Assembly (NCBI GenBank): GCA_003254905.1 | Contig: QANU01083368.1 | Span: 62,001-126,000 of the forward strand | From: Nissolia schottii | Taxonomy: Eukaryota > Streptophyta > Magnoliopsida > Fabales > Fabaceae | Direction: 5' to 3' | DNA: 64,000 bases | Shown here: one piece after another, positions 1-10,550 of the stretch | Layout: each line of letters begins with the position of its first letter | Position numbering within the stretch: position 1 is the first letter of the stretch | Made by a program: the position numbers and the translations under genes | Notes under the pieces: generated by a model | What the model was told of the DNA's origin: nothing | Seen by the model: the letters and a program-made list of their open reading frames with translations, nothing else | Databases searched by the model: none

Positions 1-965
1 TAATCTTTTCAGAATAATCAAATATGGAAATGAAACGCAAAATTTCCTACTGATAATAACAATGATTGTCCAGTTTGTAACTATAGTGTAAAAGGATTTT
101 GATCTGGCATGAAGTTTTGTAGATTAGAAGTGGAAGTTTGGGAGTTGTCCGTGGTTCTGAATGTTAATTGTAAAACATGTACTAGCTGAATAAACAGTGG
201 AGAGAGAGTAGGAACTATTTCATCACTCATATAGTATGCCACTAAGACTTGAAAATACATCAAGTGGCTTATGTGCTTATTGAGTTTACCATTTAGTAGC
301 TATAAATTTTTCTTGAGTAATCAATATTAATCATTGTACTCCTAAAAAAACAAGAAGACTAGAAGAGATAAACGTATAACTCATTACATGTTTGATTACA
401 ACATTGTAATACATGCTTGAGTACAACTATAGATTATTTGTAGTACAAAATCATTTTTGTAAATTGAAGGAAGTTTAGTAAAGAAGGTTGAGGGATGAAA
501 GGAATGAGCAAGAGGAACATCTTAGTGCAAGAGTGTTGTTTAGTATATATTTTAGGATTTAATTGAAAATTTGAGACGGCAAAAGATATTTTGTGCAAAA
601 TTTCTAATGATAGCAATATGAAGACTTAGGCACTTGTGAATCTGAAGGGATATATCAATGAGGTTCAGAGCCTTCATCTTTGGATTTCATAGGGAGGGGG
701 GCTGAATTTTCTGAACTGTAAGCTACTTCATGTAACAAAAGAAGAAAGTGGTACTTCTTGTGTGACAGATAGTTATCCATATTATGCCGAAAACCCCTTT
801 GAAACTTTGTTTATTGTGTCTGCATGAGTATTGTATATTTTTGCAGTGGCGAAATTAGTCAGTTTTGTTGATTTACCTTCCTCATTTTCAATTACTGATA
901 TTACTTTTACCATTGAATTTCTTTTTGAGTTAATCTAAATATATTAATTATGTGTGTAATATCAG
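1..965. other. Upstream stretch, probably introns of the gene at 966-3054
   Basis: I see no exon here that I can defend. The sequence is AT-rich and has stops in every frame at short spacing. Because the first clear exon (966) begins inside a codon, earlier exons of the same gene must lie in this stretch or beyond the left edge of the window. Confidence 0.4.
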
Positions 966-3054
966 GCTATATTTCTACCCTGAGAAACAATGTACGTTCC
1001 CGTGCTTGGGGTGCTGCAATTGGTTGTAGTTATAGAGTTGAGCGGTGTTGCATTGTGAAGGTAGTATCTTAAGTCCCATATCCTTTACAAACACCCTTTG
1101 TAAATGAAAGGGTGTTTGTGCTTATCTACATTGGTACCTATCTGTGCACAAGCATGTTAATTTTGGTTGGACCAGATAAATATCGTCAATATTAAAAACT
1201 TATTGGTGGTCCTGACTGTGTTTATTTCTATTGTCTTCAGAAAGGAGGTGGAACTATTGATCTTGAACCTTGCCTTACACATACATCAACTATTGAGCCC
1301 ACACTTGCACCAGTGGCTGTTGAGCGGACAATGACCACCAGGGCTGCAGCTTCGGTTTGTCAAGCTTCTTATAACGAACATAACTATTTGCATTCAAAAT
1401 TGAATTAATAATAATTTCATGTTCTATGTTACCATCTTACTTGTTCTTCAGAATGCATTGCGGCAGCAAAGATTTGTACGAGAAGTGACAATACAGTACA
1501 ACCTCTGCAATGAACCTTGGTATGCTATTTTTAGTTGGCAGAAAAGCATAGATGCCTAGTTTGTGGGATTTTTGTATTATTTGAAATTACATCAGCTTTG
1601 AAAAATGCAGTGCAGCTTTGATTATAATATTTCTAAAGCTTCCTCATTTAGATAGATGCAAGTATGCCACTTCTATTTTGCAGTTTATCTTGTTTTTAGT
1701 ATTTATTATAATAATCATCAGGGTCAAGTATAGTATAAGCGTTGTTGCTGACAAGGGTCTAAAAAAGCCACTCTATACATCTGCTCGTTTGAAGAAGGGG
1801 GAAGTGCTATATCTAGAGACACACTCGTCCAGGTATTTTTACATGGAAATTGTTGTCGAAAATGAGTATCTGTGTATCGTCACAGGCTTCAGATATGATT
1901 TCCTTTTTCAAAAAATAGTCTGCATTGGCCATCAAAAGCCACATGCAACCGGAATGTTCTTACAATTGTGAAACCATATTGATCCGTCTCTCTTTTCTTT
2001 CAGTGGTTGCTTCTGAATATCCGTTTGAGCAAAGTTTCATTGTTATTAGTGTTATTTCCTATTTTGTAATTGTTAATTTCCAATCAAAGCTTGCCTGTTT
2101 AATTTATGGAAGTCAAAAGATCCATGATGGTGGTATTGAAAATTATAGTCTGTTTCCATGGCCCTCTTGAATTCTGAGGTCTTGTTTAAGTCACGATGCA
2201 ATTTTAATTAGATTGCGAGTCAATTCTTTGTAGATATGAGCTTTGTTTTACGGGAGAGAAAATGGTCAAGTCTCTGCCAGCAAGTCAGTTGCATGACACA
2301 GATACAGAAAAATCTCAAAATCACCATCCACATTCCACGAACGGTGACAAAGCTGATTCTGATAATGTCATGATTGACGTATTTCGCTGGTCTCGTTGTA
2401 AGAAGCCTCTACCCCAGCAAGTGATGCGCACGATTGGCATCCCTCTGCCGCTTGAGCATGTGGAGGTATTTTCAGATCTCTATTTCTTTATTTTGGCATT
2501 TGATTTAGGTTTACAGAATTTACTTTGCCATTGAATTTTTTCATTTGCCTCTACAGCTCTACTAGTCTACTTCCTCTCTTGTTTTTCGGATTTAAATAGG
2601 TGTATGACCTATGAAGGGGGAAGGGGGAATAGATATCTCTTGATGAGGGAGAAGGTGAAATCAAATGCTAGGTCTTGCAGAAAATCAAACAAAAATCTAA
2701 ACAACCAATAGCTGTAACCATTGAATCAAATGCTCCGGTCACTCGTCTTCACATTTTTTGTTTTTTCAGTCAGCATGCAGCAAGACTGTATTTTTGCTCT
2801 TATTTCAGTTTTTGCATAACACCCAAGGCCTTATATGCGGATTTTGGCTTGCCTCAGCATCATATGCAGAATCATTCAATTTGTTACTTAAAATTACCAT
2901 CTGTTTCCTTTGTACTATAAGTGGAAATTTGCATGTTATTTAGGTACTGGAGGAGAACCTGGACTGGGAAGATGTACAATGGTCACAGACTGGTGTTTGG
3001 ATTGCAGGAAAAGAATATACTCTTGCACGGGTCCATTTCTTGTCAATGAATTAA
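966..3054 (+). CDS. Conserved plant protein of unknown function, last six exons (partial at 5' end)
   Basis: Six exons can be chained with consistent GT-AG borders and codon phase: 966-1060, 1241-1354, 1452-1519, 1722-1832, 2234-2465 and 2944-3054, ending at TAA. They encode 242 residues; the first exon starts with the last two bases of a codon, so the start lies upstream. Recognisable stretches are RNNVRSRAWGAAIG, TIQYNLCNEPW, DVFRWSRCKKPLPQ and, at the C-terminus, QWSQTGVWIAGKEYTLARV. I see no signal peptide or membrane segment. The dense Trp/aromatic C-terminal exon and clean splice phases indicate a real, constrained host gene. I have a sense of having met this family but cannot name it and assign no function. 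A possible polyadenylation signal (AATAAA type) lies near 3164. Confidence 0.75.
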
Positions 3055-3935
3055 TAAGCTTGAGGAGAAGATAGAGATTACATAATACGAACTGTTGTAT
3101 GTACTTGAAAGGAGGAGGAAAAAGTCAGAATTGCCTGTGTAACTAGAATATTTGTTGGTTTTTAATAAAATGTTTTTCTTTTGGGGGGGTCGAATTTATG
3201 TTCTTAGTTATGATTTTGTCTAGAGCCTCTGCCCTCCTATTGTTGTGGATGCTGACTTTAAATAGCAATTTCAGTGCATTCCTTCAATGGAGTTACCAAT
3301 GAGATGCTGGAACCAATGTCTTATCCATAATCCATAAGGTAAAACGTCTGTGCAATAAGAAATGAGACGTATCATATCCATAGTCTTAACTCTCGTACCT
3401 CCAACGTACATTTGCCAAGTTTGCCAAAAATATTTTTAATTTTACTTTGAGCAAACTTGCACCGTAAAGTCAAATTGGAAATTCTGCGGTGAGAAAAAGT
3501 GTAACAGAACCAGCACTTACTCTCATTGTGAATCGAGGACCAAATCCAAGTTGACGCTCTTATGTTCTTTGCACCACGGGGATTTTAACTTAAGAGTATT
3601 ATAAAAAAAAATATAATAATCAATAGTTAATAATAATTTTAAAGCATGTGTTTCAAGAACAAAGATTTCTCCATGCTAGCAGTGTACTTAGGCGTCTTAA
3701 CATATATTCACAACAATGTCTGAATTTAACCCAAGCAACCTCCATAATTCCATTTGAACAAAAATAGTTTTATTTTTATTTTTATTTTTTATAAAGATGC
3801 AGAGCCAATTCAAAATTTCATGTTACTCAAAAATATTGAGCACTGTACTAAAATTCAAATTAAATGTTAAGGGAGTCATCAGTCATGGCCTTCGCCAACA
3901 AACCCACCAAGTTGTGAAATTCCCCCGGCCAAGAA
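3055..3935. other. Intergenic, 3'-to-3' spacer
   Basis: This spacer lies between two convergent genes: the + strand gene ending at 3054 and the - strand ALP1-like gene ending at 3936. It is AT-rich, with a short T-rich run near 3765-3790. I see no coding sequence or transposon ends in it. Confidence 0.5.
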
Positions 3936-5320
3936 TCACCACTCATCCCATTTATTCAAGAAGTCATCCCACATAGCTCCAGCAATTGAATCCCTCAACG
4001 AGTACGCGAGTTGTTCTTGCAACTGAACATCAGGAAGTTCATCAGGGTCCGGCAGGTCATCGACTAGTGCCCCCCCAACACCATTGAATAACCAGTCATT
4101 TCTATCCTCGCGGCGGATGAAATTGTGCAGAACACACGCAGCTATGACTATGTCCCGCTGAATCTGAAATGAATACTGAGGAGCAAGTTTAAGGATTGGG
4201 AATCTAGTCTTCAACACATTAAATGACCTCAGGATAGCATTCCTCAGAAAACAGTGCCTGTGGTTGAACAGCTCCTTTGCATTTCTGGGTAACTGATTGG
4301 CACCCCTGTACTCATAATGCTCGTAACGGACCCCTTGAAAAGGAGCAATAAACCCTTCAGTATTTAAGTATTCCTTGTCAACAAGGTAGTACTTTCCTAT
4401 GAAACCAAATCCAAAGGAAATCAGTAAATTAATACTCTGTAATGTATATGAACGCAAAACTATAGATAAAGTACTATCAAACCTTCAGGTACTTGAGGGA
4501 AATTCTGATCTGGGTCATCAAGAACTGCCCTTAACACGCGTGAATCGGTGACAGAGCCTTCCCAACCAGGATAAATGAATATAAACTGTAGGTCAAATGT
4601 GCAGGCTGCCAGTACATTTTGAGATAGGATACCTTTCTTATCACGGAAACGAGATTGATCTTTGGCTGGAACATGTGCAGGAATGTGCATACCATCAATT
4701 ACTCCGATACAATCCTGAAATTATAGAAGAGGGAGGGGTGAAAAGTCGATCAACTACCACAAGTAGTAAAACACAAGAGACAACTTGAACTGAATAGAGA
4801 ATAGCAAAGAAGAGGAGCACCGAGATCATCAGAACCTTGAAATACGGGAAAAACCTAGTACTGTTGAGAACTTCTGGAGGTGTGGTGAGCTGAGGAGGTT
4901 GCAAGACTTCACGTGACAGTGATTTAATAGCCTTCAATACATTATTAAAATGCCGGCTGATGGTTTCACCAGAGTGCTGAAACCGCTCTTGAATCACTCT
5001 ATTACGTTCGTTATGGCCAATGATGTTTAAAAATATTGCTAACTGCTCCTCTATCATTACACCAGCAGTATCGCGTAACATGGCCCTTTGACGAAGAATG
5101 CCACACAACTTGTGAAATACATGCTTGTCCATCCGTAACATTTCCCGGGAGAGGTCATCATGCCCATTCAGCACTTCTGTCATAAATTCACATCTCCTAG
5201 GTGATAGACAACGAGAGGGCTGCTTGGTTAGACAGCTATAGTAATAGTAGCCAGCAGCAGCTGCAACTAGTTCCATCTCATCCAATTCTATGTCAATGTC
5301 ATCCATGCTGACTTGCGTAT
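3936..5320 (-). CDS. ALP1-like protein, PIF/Harbinger transposase-derived, catalytic Glu replaced
   Basis: Three coding exons on the - strand (5306-4836, 4714-4483, 4396-3936) splice in phase to 387 residues starting MDDIDIELDEME. An acceptor at 5320 shows there is at least one upstream noncoding exon. The DDE nuclease domain is clear: the first Asp lies in VIDGMHIP at the start of exon 2 and the second in SVTDSRVL. At the third site the family pattern is roughly N-V-I-E-R-T-F-G-V-L-K, but this protein reads NAILRSFNVLK, so Leu occupies the Glu position. The rest of the fold is intact, ending with the family's CVLHNFIR helix. Known: Arabidopsis ALP1 is a domesticated Harbinger transposase that associates with PRC2. 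Inferred: this is a host-retained, catalytically dead homologue. An alternative is a recently dead transposon copy, but the long open introns-and-exons structure without visible inverted repeats argues against that. Confidence 0.82.
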
Positions 5321-5601
5321 CTGTAAAGATAAACTTCAAGGTTGCGAATGGTGCAAGATAATACATCTTTCTGGTATATCTAGCTCATAGCTTTAGAAAG
5401 CAATCTAATCATGCATAAAACACGCCAAAAAAATAGTTTGAAAAAAGTGCTCTATTTGCATTAAAAATCCCAAATTGATAAACTCAGACAGCATTAAGCA
5501 CAAAATCAAATTAGTCAATAGCATAATTCCCTTGCAGTCTACTCAACTGTACAAAAGTATGGGACCATTTTTAACCAAAAGGCAAAAGAAAAAAAAGTTT
5601 C

Positions 5602-6003
5602 TCAAACAATTCGACTGGACGAAACCCTGCATTTGCCCTGCAACCATGGCAACCTTTTTTCGCCCTTAAGAGAGATGAAAATCTCACGGGCATTGGGATG
5701 GTCCTCAAACAAATCCAAAGCAAGAAAGTATATCCGTTCATCAACACCTTGCATCTCATCCAACACTTTGATGCACTTGCTTATAGAGAATTTGTCCTCG
5801 CTCTTCATAATTGCACTTGCCCTCATCTTTGAAGCAGCGGCAATCTCCAGCATGGCATCCACTATAGCACCACCAGTAGCTTTCCTCCCTCTCTTCCTGC
5901 CACCGCCGGAACTAGACGGCACACCGGACTGACGCTTGTTTCCATCCAACATGTTCACGTCATCTCCAGAGCCAGAAGAGGCATCCTCATCCACATAAGT
6001 CAT
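5602..6003 (-). CDS. Harbinger ORF1-like / ALP2-like protein lacking the Myb-SANT domain
   Basis: An open exon of 133 residues begins MTYVDEDASSG. It has a short basic stretch (GGGRKRGRK) and ends in the domain typical of the C-terminal half of plant Myb/SANT-like ORF1 proteins (motifs SISKCIKVLDEMQGVDE, ALDLFEDHPNAREIFISL and WLQGKC). That half mediates protein contacts in Harbinger ORF1 proteins. The usual N-terminal Myb/trihelix DNA-binding half is absent. The exon is preceded by an acceptor (exon start 6008) that pairs with a donor near 6595. The gene lies immediately upstream of the ALP1-like gene and on the same strand, which repeats the ORF1-ORF2 order of a Harbinger element. It could be a separate small gene, or a 5' part of the ALP1-like transcription unit. 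The stop at 5602 prevents a simple fusion unless an unseen donor is used. Confidence 0.65.
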   Translation of the reverse strand: MTYVDEDASSGSGDDVNMLDGNKRQSGVPSSSGGGRKRGRKATGGAIVDAMLEIAAASKMRASAIMKSEDKFSISKCIKVLDEMQGVDERIYFLALDLFEDHPNAREIFISLKGEKRLPWLQGKCRVSSSRIV

Positions 6004-6189
6004 TGGCACTGCAAAACCAATGAGCATACCACTCAGATGTCAAATTCACAATGCGCATAGCAAATAATGACTAGGCATATCGACCAAGAAACAAAACACA
6101 CAAAAATTCAAAATCCCAAAAAGAGGAAGACCTGAAACACAAATCATCTGCCCCAGAATCCCAGGAATTCAATTCAAATGCACGGCACA

Positions 6190-6220
6190 CACGTCACACA
6201 CACACACACACACACACAAA
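6190..6220. repeat. CA microsatellite
   Basis: A run of CA dinucleotides lies in the intron between the leader exon and the coding exon of the ORF1-like gene. Confidence 0.9.
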
Positions 6221-6594
6221 AACACTCAACCCCAATGAAAGGAAGAATCCGAAAACACGAACAATCAGCTACACAATCCCAAAATTTCAAATTTTCAACA
6301 TAATAAATTCCTTTGCAACTTGCAAGCAGCTAGTGACCAATATTAAGCCACATGTTCTTCTCTTAACAAAAAATAAAAAAATACAATTTTTTTTTATTAG
6401 TGGATTCATAGTTAAGTATTGAACACTCTTAAAGGGTATTCACACCCTAACCACAACAGTGTAACAAAGAAATTTCCAAACAAATTAGAAAGCTATTCAG
6501 CCCCCAGAATGAAAATCATTATCGAAATTCGACTTTTACATTGCATGCAACTGTGACAAAAGAAAAGGGAACAAAAACCATCGTACCGTGCGGC

Positions 6595-6810
6595 AAAGTG
6601 ACAACGGCGTCGGAATCTTTCGATTTCTGGAGCGACGCAGAACCACACTGTGAAGAAATTGAGACGTTGGTTGGAGAGCTGGGTTCCGAAGAAGCGCAAT
6701 TTTAACGTGAGTGAAGAAATCAATGGAATTGGAAAATGAAAACTGTAAGTTGAAACCCTAACACGATGGATTCAGGACGAAGAAGGGAGCAGAATCCCCG
6801 TACTACCATT
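6595..6810 (-). other. Probable 5' exon and leader of the ORF1-like gene
   Basis: On the - strand a GC-richer stretch ends in a donor (CACG|GTACGA at about 6595) that joins in frame to the acceptor at 6008. Read through that splice, the frame stays open for about 40 codons upstream of MTYVDED (motifs SISSQCGSASLQ and DSDAVVTLPH). It contains no ATG before an upstream stop. It is therefore annotated as leader, although its composition looks like former coding sequence. Confidence 0.45.
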
Positions 6811-7190
6811 CTCAAGTTTAAACGCATCGTTGCACTCCCTAGGAAAATATTATGGATTTTTAAGGCCAAAGTTCTACTACTAAACTATTATTATTATTAT
6901 TAGAAAGTTTACATTAAAAGTTCACCTAAAAATCCACCAATCGAAGCATAAAGATATATAAAATATAACATATATCCACGATAAAATTATTTTACTAAAT
7001 CTTATAAGGATTTAATTTTAGTAAATGTTAAAAATAACAAAATATTTATACCATCATTATATTATTAAAAGTTTTTCTATAAATGTTTTAAATGCAATCT
7101 CTAGTTAATGATAATAAGTTATATCGTTTTTCTCTATTATGTTGTTGATGCGATTTCTCAGTCAACTGCTCCTCTTGTGTAGTGGATGTC
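6811..7190. other. Intergenic AT-rich stretch
   Basis: No gene, RNA or transposon end is visible here. It separates the promoter side of the Harbinger-derived pair from the RNase H relic. Confidence 0.5.
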
Positions 7191-7194
7191 TCTT

Positions 7195-7615
7195 ATTTCC
7201 GAGTTTGTAAAGCTCAACGGGGATAAGAGTTTGCTTGGCTCACATTTGTGTTCGGAGTATGGTGGCATAGTGAGGAATGATTTGGGACAATGACTATTTG
7301 ATTTTTTTTTTCGGCTACTTGGATCTGACTTCTATATTGCTTGTGAAGTTTACTACTGTTAAGATTTGACTGAGATTGATTTGGGACTGAGGTTTTTGCA
7401 AGGTTGAGTGTAATTCCAATTCTTTGCTGGTAGTGACATTCATTTCTAGTCATGTGAGTAATCATCACTTGTATGTTTCTTTGATCTCTAATATTCAAGT
7501 TGTGCTTCATTCAGATTGGGAAGTTGTGGTTGAGCATGCATTTCGAGAATCCAATTTCTATGCTGATTGGCTTGCTAAGAAAGGGGTGTCCAATGTGCAT
7601 CCTCTCCGTGTTTAG
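7195..7615 (+). pseudogene. Relic of a plant RNase H-like (RVT_3) domain, probably LINE-derived
   Basis: Two pieces of the plant RNase H-like family survive on the + strand. Near 7205-7290 a stretch reads KLNGDKSLLG...EYGGIVRNDLG, matching the family's opening lK-N-DGs...GGviRd-G pattern with the first Asp region altered. Near 7515-7600 a stretch reads VVVEHAFRESNFYADWLAKKG, matching the closing H-REaN--AD-LA motif with its Asp. The two pieces are in different frames, with stops between them. These domains sit at the 3' end of many plant LINEs and also occur as stand-alone genes. I favour a LINE relic but see no reverse transcriptase or poly(A) tail. Confidence 0.6.
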
Positions 7616-7896
7616 AATTATTCATCTTCAGAGTTTTGTCTATTAGTTTTGGGGACCTAATTTGTTAGGGCATAATTGTCTTTTTCTTTTTTTTACTAGA
7701 AAAAAAATGCAATCTCTAGTTGAAAAAAAGTTTTAATGAACCTAATGAATCTTTTGGTACAATGAATTTTTTTTATTGACAACTAGGTTAAAAACTCAAA
7801 CTATACAACGTTTAACCAGGTGCAATAATGCACAAGAGTAATGTTAGGCCTTATTTAGCCAAATTATTCGTCTAATAATCAATGAAAACACTTGAT

Positions 7897-8560
7897 TAGG
7901 GATGTTAAAAAGCCCCAATAGGCGAAGAGCCGCTTGGATTACCTAGAAAAATCGCCGCAAGGGCGGGGATGGTGATTAAAGGTTCCCCACAACATATTCA
8001 GAGATGGGGATCATACTCCTTGCCCCGCGGGGACCCCATTATATGTGAAACGTCTATATTACCCTTATTCTAATAAAAAATAAAATAAAAATAAAAACAA
8101 AACCTAACCTTAACATAATTCACTCTTCACTCTTTTGACTTCTCTCTTAATCTTCATCGCTTATTCACTCTTTCTCCCTCTCTCTCTCAGATTTCAATCT
8201 CTCATCTCTCTTTCTGCTATTGCATGTCTATTGTTGTGCCACTGCTGTATCGCTGTTGTGCCGGCGCTGCTGCTGTTTGCTACTATTCATTGTTCACTGT
8301 TCGTTTTGATGAGAAATGTGAGTTTTTCCTATTTCCTTTATCCTTCCTCTCTAATTCCAGCTTTTTCCTAGTTTTGAGCTTTCAATTTTTTGCTAAATTT
8401 TCTTTATCCTTTATTGTTGTTTGCTGCAAGCTCTTTATTTGTTTGCCTGAATTTTAATTTTTTAATTTTTTACATTTTTTTTTGCACTCGCGAGAGTGGT
8501 GTAAAACTGGGATGGGGGCAACTATTCCCCCTCCCCAGACCCGCTCGGGTGACATCCCTA
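7897..8560. mobile_element. hAT-type nonautonomous element with perfect 8-bp TSD
   Basis: The 664-bp element begins TAGGGATGTTA and ends, in reverse complement, TAGGGATGTCA. It is flanked on both sides by the same 8 bases, CACTTGAT (7889-7896 and 8561-8568). Short inverted termini plus an 8-bp target duplication are the hallmark of hAT elements. GC-rich subterminal segments lie just inside each end (7945-8035 and 8505-8550), contrasting with an AT- and pyrimidine-rich middle. No transposase is encoded, and the open frames in the middle are low-complexity. Confidence 0.85.
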
Positions 8561-8658
8561 CACTTGATAGGTTAGGGCCAAATTAAGAAGAAAAACAAAT
8601 ATTATTATCAATTATCATCCATAAAAATTAGTAGAAAATAAATAAGTTATATAAACCA

Positions 8659-8745
8659 TTAGGATTGGTATAGTGGTGATGGGTTTGGATAATATGCGTG
8701 AGGTCTTAGATTCAAACCTCATTGAATGTAGTTTCAGAAGGACGA
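8659..8745 (+). repeat. Possible tRNA-derived SINE fragment
   Basis: The segment has a tRNA-like layout: an A-box-like GGTATAGTGGTGATGGG is followed about 35 bases later by a B-box-like GATTCAAACCTC. The 3' tail and target duplication are not clear, so it is a weak call. Confidence 0.35.
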
Positions 8746-9855
8746 AAAATGTGAATAACTAAGTTACTACCTCTGTCCACTAATAATAATTATGTTTTGA
8801 GTTTTAGATATATTGTTGACTCAACGATAGGAGTATATAGAGGTTTTAACATTTTTATTACCCTAAAAGTGTCAAGCATAAGGTTATTAGAAAATGGGGA
8901 AAAAAAAACTCAAATTTATAAGAAATTCTTAATTAGAAGACCAAGATCTCATATTTTATCAATCACACAATACAAAATAGATCTCATTAAACATAATGTT
9001 ATTATTAAATGAGATAAAAAGTAGATTTATTCGATGCCTTAAAATTTTAAAAGATATCTATTTTTTTATCTCATTTAATAATTTGAAAAATGTTTAAGAG
9101 ATTCAACTAGGAGACCTAACATTTATTTTTTTGACAATAAAAAAATTTTCATTTATAGATAAGCTTAATAATACTTACAAATTGAAATAATACATCAAAT
9201 CTAGTGTAAATAAGAAATAAAAACACTTTACATTTTGAACTAAATTGGTTTGTAACTTTACTTCTTACAAGAAGACTATTGATATCTAAGCATTTTTCAA
9301 ATTAGAGATCAACACAAAAAATGTTACATTTTGAATACTGTATTACATCTCTTTTAACCATAGATCTAATAATCTTTATTATTTGTAACACCTTATAAAA
9401 GAAACGACTACAAAATAATACAACACAACTATGGGGAAAACTAAATAACCACTAAGGAGAAAATAAAAAATGAGATTAGTAAATAACAAATCAGGATGTC
9501 TATGCTCAAAATTTAATGTATCAAAACATTTTATTTAATAAAAACTTAAACGATATGAAAGCAAAGAACAAAAGAAAATAAGATAGAAGGGAGAAAAATC
9601 TATAGAATAAAACATCAAATTGGTTTGTAGACTTTGTAGCATCGATCAAATTTGTCCTCATAAATTTAAATTAACTTAATTTGTCTATATAATTGATAAA
9701 TGTCAATTAAATTAATTTTTAAAATAAACATGCAAAATGATTAATTTAATTGACATTTATTAAAAAATTTGATGAATTTAAATTTATAGCAGTTGATGCA
9801 TTCAAAATCTATGACAAGAACATAAGCTTGATACAAGTAGCTAGCAGCTACTGCT
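8746..9855. other. Intergenic AT-rich stretch
   Basis: No supported gene or element was found. Short poly-A/T runs are frequent. Near 9655-9770 phrases such as TTAAATTAACTTAATTTG and TTAATTTAATTGACATTTAT recur in opposite orientation, suggesting a small degenerate foldback. Confidence 0.4.
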
Positions 9856-9864
9856 GCACACAAA

Positions 9865-10550
9865 AGCTCTCCCTATGTCCGGCGACCTCCTCAACAAACG
9901 CTTCCAAGATGGCTGCTTCAACACCAAGCGCACCTTCGCCTTCATCACTGCCACCACCTTCTCCCCTTCCCTCCTAAACGACGTCATTGCAACCCTCAAC
10001 CCCGGCTTCACGCGCAAGAGCTCCTTCGACTCCCTCATCACGCGCCTCTGCAAACTCGTGCGCGTAGACGACGCGCTGCGCGTGATCGAGTCCATGTCCC
10101 GCGCCACCGCATGCTCCCCCAAAGCGTGCACCTTCTACCCGATCCTCAACCACCTCACACGCCAGAAATCCCTCGACCAAGCCCGGCGCGTGGCGGATTT
10201 CATGGCCACCCACAAATAGTTCCTCTCTGGCGGCGGGGGTTTTGAGGGAGATGGAGGAGCAAGGGCTATCCGCAGACACGCGTACATTAGACGCGCTAGT
10301 GTTGGGCGCGTGTAAGGCTGGGAAGGTGGACGGCGGGCGCTATGGTGCTGGTGAGGAGGATGGTGGGTGATGGCTCAACTCACATGTCTGTGATTGGGGC
10401 TTTGTTGAAGATGAAGCGCTCTGAATGCTGAGATTTTTGGGTGTTTGGGTAGCAAGCTTGTGGGGTTGAAGAGGGTTAAGGAGGCGGTGGCGGTTTTGGA
10501 GGAAATGATCCAAAGGGGTTTGCCAATGGGTTATAGATTGACAAGATTTT
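9865..10550 (+). pseudogene. Broken pentatricopeptide-repeat (PPR) gene
   Basis: The first 115 codons (from an in-frame ATG at 9875) are GC-rich and read like the start of a PPR protein. They have helical repeats such as FDSLITRLCKLVRVDDALRV and FYPILNHLTRQKSLDQARRV. The frame stops at 10217-10219. PPR-like sequence then continues in other frames: VLREMEEQGLSADTRTLDAL, then LGACKAGKVDG, then VKEAVAVLEEMIQRGLP near 10470-10530. At least one stop and several frame changes separate these pieces, so no full product can be made. PPR proteins normally bind organelle RNA; this copy retains only fragments of a few repeats. Confidence 0.75.

Noticed and set aside
8135-8575. A small hydrophobic protein gene inside the hAT element
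   Set aside because: The frames are pyrimidine-driven low complexity (Leu/Phe/Ser) with no family motif.
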